This document shows, piece by piece, positions 49,374 to 60,654 of a DNA stretch of 64,000 nucleotides (position 1 is the first letter of the stretch; every line of letters starts with the position of its first letter). Source of the DNA: Litorilituus sp. (GTDB lineage: Bacteria > Pseudomonadota > Gammaproteobacteria > Enterobacterales > Alteromonadaceae); NCBI GenBank assembly GCA_030754235.1, contig JASMAS010000024.1:19398-83397 (forward strand), read 5' to 3'. The notes beneath the pieces are model-generated. The model was given only the letters and a program-made list of their open reading frames with translations, was not told the DNA's origin and did not search any database. The position numbers were made by a program, and so were the translations under genes.

Positions 49374-52300
49374 ATGAATTTAACCTCTTCTGCGCTAAAA
49401 AATCCTACCGCGGTTATTGTAGCTGTCTTATTGGTGGCACTTTTTGGCGGAATAAGCCTATTTAAATTGCCCGTGCAATTAACCCCTGATATCAGCAAAC
49501 CTGAAATCAGTATTTCGACAGGTTGGCGCTCAGCCGCTCCTGAAGAAATGGAAGCAGAAATTATTGAGCGCCAAGAAGATGTGCTTAAAGGGCTGCAAGG
49601 TCTAGATTTATTAACCTCAACATCTAGCCAAGGTAGTGGCAATATCACTTTGCGCTATAAATCAGATATTAACCTTGAACGTGCTCTTATTGATGTGATG
49701 AGTGCTCTTAACCAAGTGGCTAATTATCCCGCTGATGCAACTGAACCTGTTATTTCTGTCGGGGGAGATAGAACCTTTGATGCTATTGCCTGGTTTGCCC
49801 TAAAGCCACTCGCTGAAAACAATCGCGATATTGTAAGCTATCAAGACTATGTTGAAGAGGTGATTCAAACGCGCATCGAGCGTGTTGCCGGTATTTCAAA
49901 AACCAATGCTTTTGGGGGGTTATTATCAGAGCTGAGAATAACTTTTGATCCTTATAAAGCGGCAGCTTTAGGATTAAATATTCCCCAGCTTGCCGAAAAG
50001 CTAGCCAATAATAATGATAGTTCAGGTGGCTTTAATGAAGTTGGTCGCCGAAAATACACCTTGCGTTTTTCAGGAAAGTATGACGCTAAGCAGTTAGGCG
50101 AAATGGTGTTAAGCTGGCGAGATGGCCAACCTATCTTATTGCGTGATGTCGCTATAGTAGAACAAACGCTTCAAGACAGAACGGGCATCTTAACGCTTGA
50201 TGGCGAACCTGCCATTGCTATGAACGCTCAAGCAGAGCAAGGAGTCAATGTTATTGAAGTCATGGTTGGTTTAAAAGCGGCTATGAAGGAGCTCAATAAC
50301 GGTCCATTAAAGCGTGTTGGTTTGCAAATGATCCAAATGTCGGATCAAACCATTTATATTAATCGTTCAATGGAGCTAGTACGTAACAACTTATTGATGG
50401 GTGTTGCTTTGGCTATCATTGTTTTATGGTGGTTTTTGCGAAAATTTAGAGCGACTTTAATTGTAGCATTAGCGATTCCTATTTCGCTGATTGTGACCTT
50501 GGTGGTCATGTATATTAGCGGTAGAACATTAAATATTATTTCTATGGCGGGTTTGGCTTTTGCTGTTGGTATGGTATTAGACGCGGCAATCGTGGTCTTG
50601 GAAAATATTGTTCGTTTGCGTGAAAAAGGTGAAGCTCCAGACAATGCATCGTTACAAGGTGCTACGCAAGTGTGGGGGGCATTAATTGCTTCGACGGCGA
50701 CAACCGTTGCTATTTTCTTACCCATTGCTTTTTTAGATGCCGTATCAGGGCAGTTGTTCGCAGATTTAGCCATCACTATTGCCGTGGCTATTGTTGCTTC
50801 ATTGGTGATTGCAGTAACCGTTTTACCTACGGCGGCAAGAAACTTATTGACTCAAGTGAAAGAGAAAGATCCCCATGCGCATTGGTGGCGAAATATCACT
50901 AAAGGTATCATGCGTATAACCAGTACGCCCCTTAAACGCTATACTTGGATTTTTGGTTTGATTTTCATTTCTTTTGTTGGTAGTTGGTTATTGTTTCCTA
51001 AAATAGACTATTTACCCAAAGGAAATCAAAACCAATTTCGCGCCTTTGTATTACCACCACCAGGATTAAGTTATCCCGCCGCTCGTTTTGAAATGAGTGA
51101 TGAAATTAACCGAAGAATAATGCCATATTTAACCGGCGAGAAAGCCCCTAAAATAGCGCATACTTGGATGGGTTTTTTTGGCTCTTTTGGTTTTATGGGG
51201 GGGCGCGCTGAAAATGCAGATGATATTAATGAAATCATACAGATTATTAATACTGAGTTCTTGCAAGGCTTTCCTGACACTATCGCCTTTGCTTCACAAG
51301 CTCAAATTTTTCAAAATCTTGGCGGTGGTAGGCGCATTGATGTTGATATTCAAGGTAATGATGTTGACACCTTATTAAAAGCCGCCCAAACAGGTTATGG
51401 TGCAATTAGTCAGGCAATTGCAGGGGCACAAATCCAACCTTCACCGGGCTTAACTTTCGCAGAACCTGAATTACGTATGTTGCCCAATGAAAGGCGCATG
51501 GCTGAAGCAGGATGGAATCGCTCACAAGTGGCGGCAATTTCACGTTCATTAGGCACAGGCTTGTATGTGGGTGATTTTTTTAATGGTCAAAAACGTTTAA
51601 ATGTTTTGTTACGCGCTACAGACTGGCAATCACCAGAAGAATTAGCTGCTATTCCTTTGTATACTCCAAGTGCAGGTATTCAAGCTGTAGGCGAACTGGT
51701 TGATATTGTTCGTACTGCTGGGCCTAGCTCTATTAGGCGTGTAAATAGGCAGCGAACCATTACTTTGCAAGTTACCCCCCCTGCCGATTTAAGTTTAGAA
51801 GAGGCGATCGCTCAAATAAAATTGCAAGCAGAACCAGCTATTATGGCTGAGTTATCAAAAGATGTTGCTGGAGAAAGCGGCGGCCTAGCGAGTGTAAATT
51901 ATCGAGGCAGCGCGGAGGCGTTAACCGAAGCGCTAACCAGTATGAGTCAAAGTTTTGTGTTAGCATTGATTATTTTATATTTATTGATGTCTGCATTATT
52001 TCAGTCATTTAAAGATAGTGTACTCGTGCTGTTAACCATTCCACTTGCTACTATTGGTGGTATTGGCTTTTTGCAATTAACGAATTTAGTGATATTTCAA
52101 CCGCTAGATTTGCTTACCATGATAGGGTTCATTATTTTGCTAGGTCTTGTGGTTAACAATGCTATTTTATTGGTGTATCAAACAAGACAAGGTGAAAAAG
52201 AGGGCTTATCACGCCATGATGCGGTAGAGCTAGCGGTCAGGCTTCGACTTAGGCCTATTTTAATGAGTACATTAACCAGTATCTGTGGCATGTTACCTTT

Positions 52301-52469
52301 ATTATTAGTCCCGGGAGCCGGTGCTGAACTTTACCGTGGTATTGCTGCGGTAATTGTAGGTGGCATGAGTGTGAGTACGGTATTTACGTTGATCTTCTTG
52401 CCTAGCTTATTGCAGTTGGGGCAGAAAAGGGCTTCCTTTTCTGCCCGCGTCAAGTCGTCAAAAGGGTAA
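49374..52469 (+). CDS. RND efflux inner-membrane transporter
   Basis: 1031 aa, two sets of TM helices; GMVLDAAIVVLENIVRLRE and typical AcrB-type topology. Confidence 0.94.
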   Translation: MNLTSSALKNPTAVIVAVLLVALFGGISLFKLPVQLTPDISKPEISISTGWRSAAPEEMEAEIIERQEDVLKGLQGLDLLTSTSSQGSGNITLRYKSDINLERALIDVMSALNQVANYPADATEPVISVGGDRTFDAIAWFALKPLAENNRDIVSYQDYVEEVIQTRIERVAGISKTNAFGGLLSELRITFDPYKAAALGLNIPQLAEKLANNNDSSGGFNEVGRRKYTLRFSGKYDAKQLGEMVLSWRDGQPILLRDVAIVEQTLQDRTGILTLDGEPAIAMNAQAEQGVNVIEVMVGLKAAMKELNNGPLKRVGLQMIQMSDQTIYINRSMELVRNNLLMGVALAIIVLWWFLRKFRATLIVALAIPISLIVTLVVMYISGRTLNIISMAGLAFAVGMVLDAAIVVLENIVRLREKGEAPDNASLQGATQVWGALIASTATTVAIFLPIAFLDAVSGQLFADLAITIAVAIVASLVIAVTVLPTAARNLLTQVKEKDPHAHWWRNITKGIMRITSTPLKRYTWIFGLIFISFVGSWLLFPKIDYLPKGNQNQFRAFVLPPPGLSYPAARFEMSDEINRRIMPYLTGEKAPKIAHTWMGFFGSFGFMGGRAENADDINEIIQIINTEFLQGFPDTIAFASQAQIFQNLGGGRRIDVDIQGNDVDTLLKAAQTGYGAISQAIAGAQIQPSPGLTFAEPELRMLPNERRMAEAGWNRSQVAAISRSLGTGLYVGDFFNGQKRLNVLLRATDWQSPEELAAIPLYTPSAGIQAVGELVDIVRTAGPSSIRRVNRQRTITLQVTPPADLSLEEAIAQIKLQAEPAIMAELSKDVAGESGGLASVNYRGSAEALTEALTSMSQSFVLALIILYLLMSALFQSFKDSVLVLLTIPLATIGGIGFLQLTNLVIFQPLDLLTMIGFIILLGLVVNNAILLVYQTRQGEKEGLSRHDAVELAVRLRLRPILMSTLTSICGMLPLLLVPGAGAELYRGIAAVIVGGMSVSTVFTLIFLPSLLQLGQKRASFSARVKSSKG

Positions 52470-52516
52470 ACCTTTCGACAAACTTAGCGTAATGAAATTG
52501 ATAATGTCATCAACAG

Positions 52517-53548
52517 TTAAACCGCGGGTAAAGTATCTAGCGACCAACGCGGATTCGCCTTAAAGGTTAAATCAGCATTGGTGCCTGCTTTAAGTCGCTG
52601 TAATCCTGCATAGGCAATCATAGCACCATTGTCGGTACAAAATTCAGGACGAGGATAAAATACACTACCACCAAGTTTTTTGGTGGTTATTGCCAATTTT
52701 TCACGTAATGCTGTATTGGCGCTGACTCCACCGGCAATTACTAAACGGTTTAAATTTTCTTGTTTTAAGGCACGCTTACATTTAATCGCTAAAGTATCCA
52801 CTACAGCTTGTTGAAAAGCACAGGCAATATCTGCGTGAGTTTGCTTAAGTGCTGCTTCGTCTAAGTTGACGCATTCCTTTCTAACCAGTGTGCTAGCTGC
52901 TGTTTTTAAACCGCTAAAACTAAAATCAAGCCCTGGTCTGTCCGTCATTGGACGTGGTAACTGAAAACGATTGATGATACCACTTGTGGCCATTTTTGAT
53001 AAAGCAGGTCCTCCGGGGTAATCTAATCCTAACAGTTTTGCTGTTTTATCAAAGGCTTCACCTGCAGCATCATCAACAGATTCGCCTAGCAGCTTGTAAT
53101 GACCTATACCATCTACTCTGACAAGCATGGTGTGACCGCCAGAAACTAATAAGGCAACAAATGGAAACTCTGGCACGTTATCTTCAAGCATAGGTGCTAA
53201 TAAATGTCCTTCCATATGATGTACTGGTACTGCGGGCAACTCCCAACCATAAGCTAAACTTCTGCCTATAGAGCAACCCACTAATAATGCACCAACTAAG
53301 CCGGGGCCAGCGGTATAAGCAACGCCATCAAGTTCTTTGGGGGTTAACTTTGCATCGGCAAGCACTGCTTTTATTAACGGAATAGTTTTACGAACATGGT
53401 CGCGAGAGGCAAGCTCAGGAACCACACCACCATAATCTGCATGTACAGCAATTTGGCTATATAATCGATGTGACATAATGCCTTGCTGATCATCATAAAT
53501 AGCAATACCCGTTTCATCACAAGAAGTTTCGATACCTAAAATTCGCAT
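52517..53548 (-). CDS. tsaD: tRNA N6-adenosine threonylcarbamoyltransferase
   Basis: [40 protein letters not shown]; internal Met chosen as start. Confidence 0.95.
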   Translation of the reverse strand: MRILGIETSCDETGIAIYDDQQGIMSHRLYSQIAVHADYGGVVPELASRDHVRKTIPLIKAVLADAKLTPKELDGVAYTAGPGLVGALLVGCSIGRSLAYGWELPAVPVHHMEGHLLAPMLEDNVPEFPFVALLVSGGHTMLVRVDGIGHYKLLGESVDDAAGEAFDKTAKLLGLDYPGGPALSKMATSGIINRFQLPRPMTDRPGLDFSFSGLKTAASTLVRKECVNLDEAALKQTHADIACAFQQAVVDTLAIKCKRALKQENLNRLVIAGGVSANTALREKLAITTKKLGGSVFYPRPEFCTDNGAMIAYAGLQRLKAGTNADLTFKANPRWSLDTLPAV

Positions 53549-53782
53549 ATCATTAATATCAGTTAACCAAAAGAGGGGCGATTTTACCTTCACTTATGCT
53601 ATTTCGCTAGTTAATTTACACTGATTATGAAATTAGCCTTTACATGACTTCGTACTTGGCATTAGAATACGTCACCCATTTTTGATAGAGCGGGTGTAGA
53701 CAAGGTTTTTTAACGCTAAAGTGGCGCTAAAATCGAAGTCAAACGCCGATTTATATAGATATACACTAAGGTAATAAAGTAC

Positions 53783-53998
53783 ATGCCAGTAATTAAAGTA
53801 AGAGAGAACGAACCATTTGACGTAGCATTACGTCGTTTTAAGCGTTCATGTGAAAAAGCAGGTATCCTTTCAGAAGTTCGTCGTCGCGAATGTTATGAAA
53901 AGCCAACTTGGGAGCGTAAGCGTAAAAAAGCGGCTGCAGTAAAACGCGCTGCGAAAAAAGTTTCTCGTGAGAATGCTCGTCGCATTCGCATGTACTAG
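53783..53998 (+). CDS. rpsU: 30S ribosomal protein S21
   Basis: [28 protein letters not shown]. Confidence 0.97.
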   Translation: MPVIKVRENEPFDVALRRFKRSCEKAGILSEVRRRECYEKPTWERKRKKAAAVKRAAKKVSRENARRIRMY

Positions 53999-54060
53999 AA
54001 TTTTCTTTGATATTTTAAAGAAAATACTTTAGTAACTTTTAATCTACGAGATCCTATTAG

Positions 54061-54507
54061 ATGTCACTTCTAGTTCAACTCAAAGATGAAATGAAAAATG
54101 CCATGCGCGCCAAAGACAAATTACGTCTTGGTGTCATACGTATGGCCTTGTCTGCAATTAAGCAAGCTGAAATTGACAACAACACCGAAGCAACTGATGA
54201 GAATATTATTGCTATATTAACCAAAATGGTTAAACAGCGTAAAGAGTCCATCAAGATGTTTACTGAAGGTGGTCGTGATGAATTAGCAGCCAAAGAAGCA
54301 GAAGAAGTAAGCGCTTTAGAGTTCTTTCTTCCTCAACCTTTAACTAATGCAGAAATAGACGAATTAATTAACAAGGCAATTAGTGATACCAGTGCTGCTT
54401 CAATGGCAGATATGGGTAAAGTAATGGCGGTATTAAAACCGCGAATGCAAGGCAAAGCAGATATGGGCGCGGTAAGCGGTCAAGTCAGAGCAGCCTTAAA
54501 CGCTTAG
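54061..54507 (+). CDS. yqeY: GatB/YqeY domain protein
   Basis: Length, RLGVIRMALSAIKQAEID, FLPQPLTNAEID, MGKVMAVLKPRMQGKADM. Confidence 0.93.
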   Translation: MSLLVQLKDEMKNAMRAKDKLRLGVIRMALSAIKQAEIDNNTEATDENIIAILTKMVKQRKESIKMFTEGGRDELAAKEAEEVSALEFFLPQPLTNAEIDELINKAISDTSAASMADMGKVMAVLKPRMQGKADMGAVSGQVRAALNA

Positions 54508-54529
54508 TGTTGTTAATAATAATTTTGCT

Positions 54530-54564
54530 AAAGCCGTAATAACCTAAGTTATTACGGCTTTTTT
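54530..54564 (+). terminator. Rho-independent terminator between yqeY and dnaG
   Basis: 14-bp perfect stem AAAGCCGTAATAAC-CTAA-GTTATTACGGCTTT followed by T-run. Confidence 0.9.
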
Positions 54565-54623
54565 GTTTAATACTCTTGGTATAAACTACTTCAACCTTAT
54601 TCAGTTGGTGAATTTAACGTATT

Positions 54624-56384
54624 ATGGCTGGACGCATTTCTCGACAATTTATTGATGATTTATTAGCTCGCGCAGATATTGTTGAGCTAGTCGATGCCCG
54701 TGTACCCCTGAAAAAAGCCGGTAAAAATTATCAAGCCTGCTGCCCATTTCATAATGAAAAGTCACCCTCTTTTACTGTCAGTCAAGAAAAACAGTTTTAC
54801 CACTGTTTTGGCTGTGGTGTGCACGGTAATGCCATTTCATTTTTAATGGAGTTTGACCGTCTTGATTTTGTTGACGCCATTGAAGAGCTTGCTGCACATT
54901 GTGCAATGGAAGTAGTACGTGAAGAAAATAATGCCAGTCCAGCAGAGCAACGTCGTCAACAGCAAATTTATCAGCAAAAACAAGATGATTATGAGCTAAT
55001 GAATCAAGTCAGTCGTTTTTATCAACAGCAATTAAAAATAGCTAATGATAAAGAAACAGCGATCAACTACCTCAAAGGTAGAGGGTTAAGTGGCGAAATG
55101 GTGAAACGTTTTGGTATAGGTTATATCAGCGATGCTTGGGATGGCATGATGAAACTGTTCTCTGCCAATGGTCAGGCAAATCAGCAATTGGTTGACTTGG
55201 GGATGGCAATACAGAGTGATAAAAACCGACCTTACGACAGATTTCGCGGTCGGATTATGTTTCCTATTAGAGACAAACGCGGCCGTGTGATTGGTTTTGG
55301 TGGCCGAGTTTTAGGAGATGAAAAACCTAAATATTTAAACTCACCAGAAACACGCATTTATCATAAAGGCCACGAATTATATGGTCTTTATGAAGCTAAA
55401 CAAGCCAATAAAAATCTTGAACGGTTAGTGGTTGTTGAAGGTTATATGGATGTGGTGGCCTTAGCGCAACATGGTATTGACTACGCTGTTGCTTCATTGG
55501 GGACATCAACGACCGCTGAACAATTACAGACTCTATTTAGAACCGTTAAAGAAGTGATTTGTTGTTATGATGGTGATAGAGCTGGCCGCGATGCTGCATG
55601 GCGAGCGATGGAAAATGCTTTACCGCTTATTCGAGATGGTTTTTCGCTAAAATTCGTTTTTGTGCCCGATGGCGAAGACCCTGACTCCCTTATTCGCTCA
55701 CAAGGGCAACAAGCTTTTGAGCATATTCTAGATCAGGCAATGCCGCTGTCGAAATTTCTATTTGAGCACCTGATGAGCCAAGTAGATATGAGCTCGATAG
55801 AAGGGCGCTCAGCTTTGGTCGAGTCATTTCAGCCCTATTTAGCTAAACTGCCCGATAGCGTTTTAAAAGACGCTATTATTAATGATATTGCGAATAACTT
55901 TGGTACGGGTAGCGAGCAATTTTTAGCTAAAATAAATAAAATGGCCAGCCCTGAAAAAAACAGGAAAAAAACCAAGCCCAATACTAAAGTAACACCGGTA
56001 AGATTAGCAATTGCCTTATTACTTGAACACCCTCATCTAGTGAAATCGCTTGAAGATATAACTATTTTGCAATCAATAACGGTGCCCGGTGTCGCTTTGT
56101 TGAACCAGATTTTACTACTGTGTGAGCAAAATCCAGAGAGTAAAACATCACAATTACTCGAATATTTTAGAGATACAGAGCACGGTAAGCAGTTGTCAAA
56201 ATTAATGTGTTGGCAACACCATATTGAAGCAGATGCCGCAGAGGATGTTTTTCTCGATAGTATTGAAAAACTACTTAATAATTTTGTGGAGCAAAGAGCT
56301 GAAATATTATTGCAAAAAGCGCGTACAGGGAAAATGACTCAACAAGAAAAACAAGAGCTACAAGCAATACTTAATGCATCGTAG
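54624..56384 (+). CDS. dnaG: DNA primase
   Basis: CPFHNEKSPSFTVS zinc-finger region, VVEGYMDVVAL TOPRIM. Confidence 0.96.
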   Translation: MAGRISRQFIDDLLARADIVELVDARVPLKKAGKNYQACCPFHNEKSPSFTVSQEKQFYHCFGCGVHGNAISFLMEFDRLDFVDAIEELAAHCAMEVVREENNASPAEQRRQQQIYQQKQDDYELMNQVSRFYQQQLKIANDKETAINYLKGRGLSGEMVKRFGIGYISDAWDGMMKLFSANGQANQQLVDLGMAIQSDKNRPYDRFRGRIMFPIRDKRGRVIGFGGRVLGDEKPKYLNSPETRIYHKGHELYGLYEAKQANKNLERLVVVEGYMDVVALAQHGIDYAVASLGTSTTAEQLQTLFRTVKEVICCYDGDRAGRDAAWRAMENALPLIRDGFSLKFVFVPDGEDPDSLIRSQGQQAFEHILDQAMPLSKFLFEHLMSQVDMSSIEGRSALVESFQPYLAKLPDSVLKDAIINDIANNFGTGSEQFLAKINKMASPEKNRKKTKPNTKVTPVRLAIALLLEHPHLVKSLEDITILQSITVPGVALLNQILLLCEQNPESKTSQLLEYFRDTEHGKQLSKLMCWQHHIEADAAEDVFLDSIEKLLNNFVEQRAEILLQKARTGKMTQQEKQELQAILNAS

Positions 56385-56540
56385 CAACCAACAGCTATAC
56401 TCATTAAAAGTCTTTTAAAAGCTAGGGTTTTAATTACTGGATAAAGTTCGAGAAACTCGCTATAATTCGCGGCTTTGTTATGCGGCACTAGTGCGCGGCA
56501 TTGCTACCCTTATTTACTATACATAGGTGGACACTCGTCA

Positions 56541-58385
56541 ATGGAACAAGCCCCTCAATCAAGACTTAAAGAGTTAATAACCAAAGGCAAAGAGCAAGGT
56601 TATTTAACGTTTGCAGAAGTTAACGATCATCTTCCTCAAGATATTATCGATTCAGATCAAGTAGAAGATATTGTTCGCATGATCAATGATATGGGTATTC
56701 AGGTGTTTGAAAACGCCCCCGATGCCGACACCTTGATGATGAGTGAGGCAAATACCGATGAAGATGCCGCGGAAGCTGCAGCTCAAGCACTTGCAACCGT
56801 TGAAAGTGAAATTGGCCGAACAACAGATCCAGTACGTATGTATATGCGTGAAATGGGTACTGTAGAATTATTAACGCGCAAAGGCGAAATTGTAATCGCT
56901 AAGCGTATTGAAGAAGGCATTAAAGAAGTACAGCGCAGTGTTTCTGAATACCCACCAGCGATAAATTTCTTACTTGAAATGTGGGATAATTACGAAGCTG
57001 AAGAAGTTCGTCTGTCTGATATTGTGGTTGGCTTTTTAGATCCAGAAGCAGAAGAAGAAGATGTTGCTGCCGCCGCGACACATGTTGGCTCTGAATTATC
57101 AAAAGAAGATCTTGATGATGAAGATAAAGATAATGCTGATGATAGTGAAGAAGAGGAAGAAGAAGATACTGGTGTTGACCCAGAATTAGCGCGAGAAAAA
57201 TTTAGTGCACTCAGAGAAGCACATGAGCAGGCTACTAACATTATCAAAGCAAAAGGGCGTGGTCATAAAGACGCACAAGCTGCAATTGATGATGTTGCTG
57301 AAGTGTTTAAAGAGTTTCGATTAATTCCTAAATTATTCGACAAGCTAGTTAAAAATATGCGCAATGTCATGGACAGATTACGAGTGCAAGAGCGCTTAAT
57401 CATGAAGCACTGTGTTATGGGTGCTGGCATGCCTAAAACGACCTTTATAAAGATATTCCCGGGTAACGAAACATCAAAAGATTGGTTTGAAGCTGAGCAA
57501 GCTGCAGGACATACGCATTCAGCACGATTGGCTGATATAGAACTTGATGTTGAACGCTGTATTCTTAAATTAAACCACATTGAAGAAGAAACTCATTTAA
57601 ATATTCACGGTATTAAAGATATCAACCGTCGAATGTCAATCGGTGAGGCTAAAGCTCGTCGTGCTAAGAAAGAAATGGTTGAAGCTAACTTACGTTTAGT
57701 TATTTCAATAGCTAAAAAATACACCAACCGTGGTTTACAATTCTTAGATTTAATTCAAGAAGGTAATATTGGCTTGATGAAAGCCGTTGATAAATTTGAA
57801 TATCGCCGTGGTTATAAGTTTTCAACATATGCAACATGGTGGATTCGTCAGGCTATCACGCGCTCAATTGCTGACCAAGCGCGTACTATCCGTATTCCGG
57901 TACATATGATTGAAACCATCAATAAGTTAAACCGTGTTTCTCGTCAAATGTTACAAGAAATGGGGCGTGAACCAACGCCAGAAGAACTTGCTGAGCGTAT
58001 GATCATGCCTGAAGATAAAATTCGTAAGGTATTGAAAATAGCTAAAGAGCCAATTTCAATGGAAACACCTATTGGTGATGATGAAGATTCGCACTTAGGT
58101 GATTTTATTGAAGATGGCAGCGGTGAATTACCCGTTGACTCTGCGACTTCTGAAAACTTGAAAGGGGCAACCCATGAGGTACTTGCCGGCTTAACAGCTC
58201 GTGAAGCTAAAGTACTAAGAATGCGCTTTGGTATTGATATGAATACCGACCACACCTTAGAAGAGGTAGGTAAGCAGTTTGACGTAACTCGTGAACGTAT
58301 TCGTCAAATTGAAGCGAAAGCATTACGTAAATTACGTCATCCATCGCGCTCTGAGCAACTGAAAAGCTTCTTAGACGGTGAATAA
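56541..58385 (+). CDS. rpoD: RNA polymerase sigma factor RpoD (sigma-70)
   Basis: [60 protein letters not shown] at 56541. Confidence 0.97.
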   Translation: MEQAPQSRLKELITKGKEQGYLTFAEVNDHLPQDIIDSDQVEDIVRMINDMGIQVFENAPDADTLMMSEANTDEDAAEAAAQALATVESEIGRTTDPVRMYMREMGTVELLTRKGEIVIAKRIEEGIKEVQRSVSEYPPAINFLLEMWDNYEAEEVRLSDIVVGFLDPEAEEEDVAAAATHVGSELSKEDLDDEDKDNADDSEEEEEEDTGVDPELAREKFSALREAHEQATNIIKAKGRGHKDAQAAIDDVAEVFKEFRLIPKLFDKLVKNMRNVMDRLRVQERLIMKHCVMGAGMPKTTFIKIFPGNETSKDWFEAEQAAGHTHSARLADIELDVERCILKLNHIEEETHLNIHGIKDINRRMSIGEAKARRAKKEMVEANLRLVISIAKKYTNRGLQFLDLIQEGNIGLMKAVDKFEYRRGYKFSTYATWWIRQAITRSIADQARTIRIPVHMIETINKLNRVSRQMLQEMGREPTPEELAERMIMPEDKIRKVLKIAKEPISMETPIGDDEDSHLGDFIEDGSGELPVDSATSENLKGATHEVLAGLTAREAKVLRMRFGIDMNTDHTLEEVGKQFDVTRERIRQIEAKALRKLRHPSRSEQLKSFLDGE

Positions 58386-58481
58386 GTTAACACTTTTTAC
58401 TCACTAAAAAGACATAAAGGCCGTTTTGAAATATAGATTAGCTACCAACAGTTAATCAGTACCTTATTGATCTATTTAATG

Positions 58482-58522
58482 AAATAAAGGCTCCTGAATT
58501 TATTCAGGAGCCTTTATTTTTT
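58482..58522 (+). terminator. Rho-independent terminator of rpoD operon
   Basis: 17-bp perfect stem AAATAAAGGCTCCTGAA / TTCAGGAGCCTTTATTT with 4-nt loop and T-tract. Confidence 0.93.
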
Positions 58523-58602
58523 CACTTAACTACACATTTTTTCTTGATACTATCGACTAAATCCTGGAGGAGAAAGTCGCTGTATAACTTAATGATTTCT
58601 GA

Positions 58603-59724
58603 TTAAGGTTGGGCATATTCAGTGTTATTTAAAAAAGATTCATCGGTTAGTGTGCTAAGAAAGTTGAGTAAATCATGCTTATCTTGTTCGCTCATTTTAA
58701 ATCCTTTAACAAAAGGAGATTTTAAAGGGTTTAGTCGGCCATCACCTTTGTAAACACCTGAGTTAATTACTCTACCGCCAGCGGCATAAAAGTCTAATAC
58801 TTCTTCGAGTGTGTTTATACTCCCGTCATGCATATATGGTGCAGACACCGCTACATTTCGCAAAGTTGGAGCCCTAAAGCGCCCATTATCCCTAGCTAAC
58901 GTTGAAATTTCTGCTAAACCAATATCATTTTTTGGATAACCGTTAGTATTTAGATCTTTAAGGTTATAAAGCCCGGTGTTATGAAATGGTCTTCGGTCAA
59001 TAACTTGCTTTTCGTGACTTGTAGACTGAGTAAAATTAAAGCCACCGTGACAATGATGGCACTCAAGCTTCTCAGAAAAGAATAAATTCATTCCTCTTAA
59101 TGCCGAGGCGGAAATGGCTGAATCGTCTCCTTGGTATGCATACAGATCAAAAGAAGAGTTCAACGAAATTAAACTACGAACAAAACTTGACAGGGCTTTA
59201 ACCACTAAATCAAAACTAATGGTTTCGCCAGGAAAAGCAAGTTCGAACAACTGTAGATATTTTTCATTTTTAAATCGCTGTAATACCTGTGTTTCATGAC
59301 CCGTTATCCCTAGTTCGACGGGAGACTCACCAAACATAGGTAACAATATTTGGCGCTCTAAAGAGGTTAGTCCGTCATGAGCCCATGTAAGTGTTTTGTT
59401 GTATGCAATGTTAACTAGAGCAGGAGCATTACGTCGGTGCTTATCTCCTGTAGTTCCGATTGATGTTGTCAAATTTTCGGCAAAGGCAAACTGCTGTTGG
59501 TGACAAGTTTCGCATGACTGTTGTTGGTTAAAAGAAAGGTTTTTGTCATAAAAAATAGCTCTACCTAATGCGACTTTCGCCAGCGACATGGGGTTATCTG
59601 CTGGCGTTTGTGGTTTCGGGAAACCATTGGGTATAGGCCATTGATAAGATTTTTTTGGCTGCTTAGCTTTATCACAGCTTAGGAGTAGTAACCCAAGCAA
59701 CAAAGCAAAGATAACTCTACTCAT
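58603..59724 (-). CDS. MbnH-like di-heme enzyme (cytochrome c peroxidase/MauG superfamily)
   Basis: Lipobox LLLSCDK; two heme motifs CETCH and CHHCH; GRFRAPTLRNVAVSAPYMHDGSINTLEEVLDFYAAGG. Confidence 0.85.
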   Translation of the reverse strand: MSRVIFALLLGLLLLSCDKAKQPKKSYQWPIPNGFPKPQTPADNPMSLAKVALGRAIFYDKNLSFNQQQSCETCHQQQFAFAENLTTSIGTTGDKHRRNAPALVNIAYNKTLTWAHDGLTSLERQILLPMFGESPVELGITGHETQVLQRFKNEKYLQLFELAFPGETISFDLVVKALSSFVRSLISLNSSFDLYAYQGDDSAISASALRGMNLFFSEKLECHHCHGGFNFTQSTSHEKQVIDRRPFHNTGLYNLKDLNTNGYPKNDIGLAEISTLARDNGRFRAPTLRNVAVSAPYMHDGSINTLEEVLDFYAAGGRVINSGVYKGDGRLNPLKSPFVKGFKMSEQDKHDLLNFLSTLTDESFLNNTEYAQP

Positions 59725-60484
59725 GAGATTTTTCCCTAAAGATCGCGTGTTTTCCAGAGGCGGTTAAATTAGAAAATAATTGCTGACAATATTTATTTGT
59801 ATGTTTGGATTGGCAGCTTGATTCCATAGTTAAAGTCAACTTTGCAATGAGCGATGATAAGTCGAAAATGATCGTTTTAGAAGTTCCAATACTTATCTCT
59901 TGAGTAAATAAATTCGGGTATAGACATGCTTGATGAGGTGTCCTCATCACGCTGGGTGATTTACACCCAGTTGAACCGAGATGGAATAACCAATTATCAG
60001 AATTACTTTGCATTTCAATACGCGCAAATTTGTGACCCGTTTGCCAAACCCAAAACATTGAAGAGTCGTTTAAAGGGCTTTTTTGAGTTAACGGATTTAG
60101 GTGATTCACCTCAAAAGGAAGGCCAACAGCAAAACGTATTTTTTTCATTTCAGAGACATTGATATTATCACTAAATGTTAACTGCCAATTTGGTTGTGCC
60201 TTACTAAGGCAATTAACACCTAACAATGCTGCAGTGCTAGTTTGCTCGGGGGTGACCATTAAAGGGATTGAATTCCACTTGCCAACCTTATTTAGCATCT
60301 CAACATTACTGATGAAAAATTGCAATTGTGTGATTAACCACTCACCCTCTTGAAACATAATAGCCTTATTACACTTGATAATATTATGTTCAAGTACAGG
60401 GACAAAAACTAATGATGTTGGTTGTTTATTTTCACTGCAGGCATTTAACAAAAAAGCTAACAGAAGCCAAACTGTTTTATTCAT
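59717..60484 (-). CDS. MbnP-like (metallo-mystery pair) Cys-containing lipoprotein
   Basis: Lipobox LLNACSE; FFISNVEML, IRFAVGLPFEVNHLNPLTQKSPLNDSSMFWVWQTGHKFARIE, GSTGC...CLYPN; 8-nt overlap with the MbnH-like gene. Confidence 0.82.
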   Translation of the reverse strand: MNKTVWLLLAFLLNACSENKQPTSLVFVPVLEHNIIKCNKAIMFQEGEWLITQLQFFISNVEMLNKVGKWNSIPLMVTPEQTSTAALLGVNCLSKAQPNWQLTFSDNINVSEMKKIRFAVGLPFEVNHLNPLTQKSPLNDSSMFWVWQTGHKFARIEMQSNSDNWLFHLGSTGCKSPSVMRTPHQACLYPNLFTQEISIGTSKTIIFDLSSLIAKLTLTMESSCQSKHTNKYCQQLFSNLTASGKHAIFREKSHE

Positions 60485-60654
60485 GTTTACTAATCACGTC
60501 TAAAATAAAAATTACTGTAATTTTTATTTTACAATAATTTAACCTTTTTAACAGGTCAAAGATTCAAACTAGCCATAGATATTGCTATCTTATCAATATA
60601 CTTATTTAACCTTTTGTCAGAGGAATTTTGTCATAGACAAGAAAAAGGATTGAT

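Noticed and set aside
53594-53782. Possible structured rpsU leader (CACCC...GGGTG)
   Set aside because: Only a 5-bp stem; cannot be distinguished from chance without covariation
57061-57247. Acidic low-complexity stretch in RpoD ([19 protein letters not shown])
   Set aside because: Acidic non-conserved-region insertions are usual in gammaproteobacterial sigma-70; not a novelty
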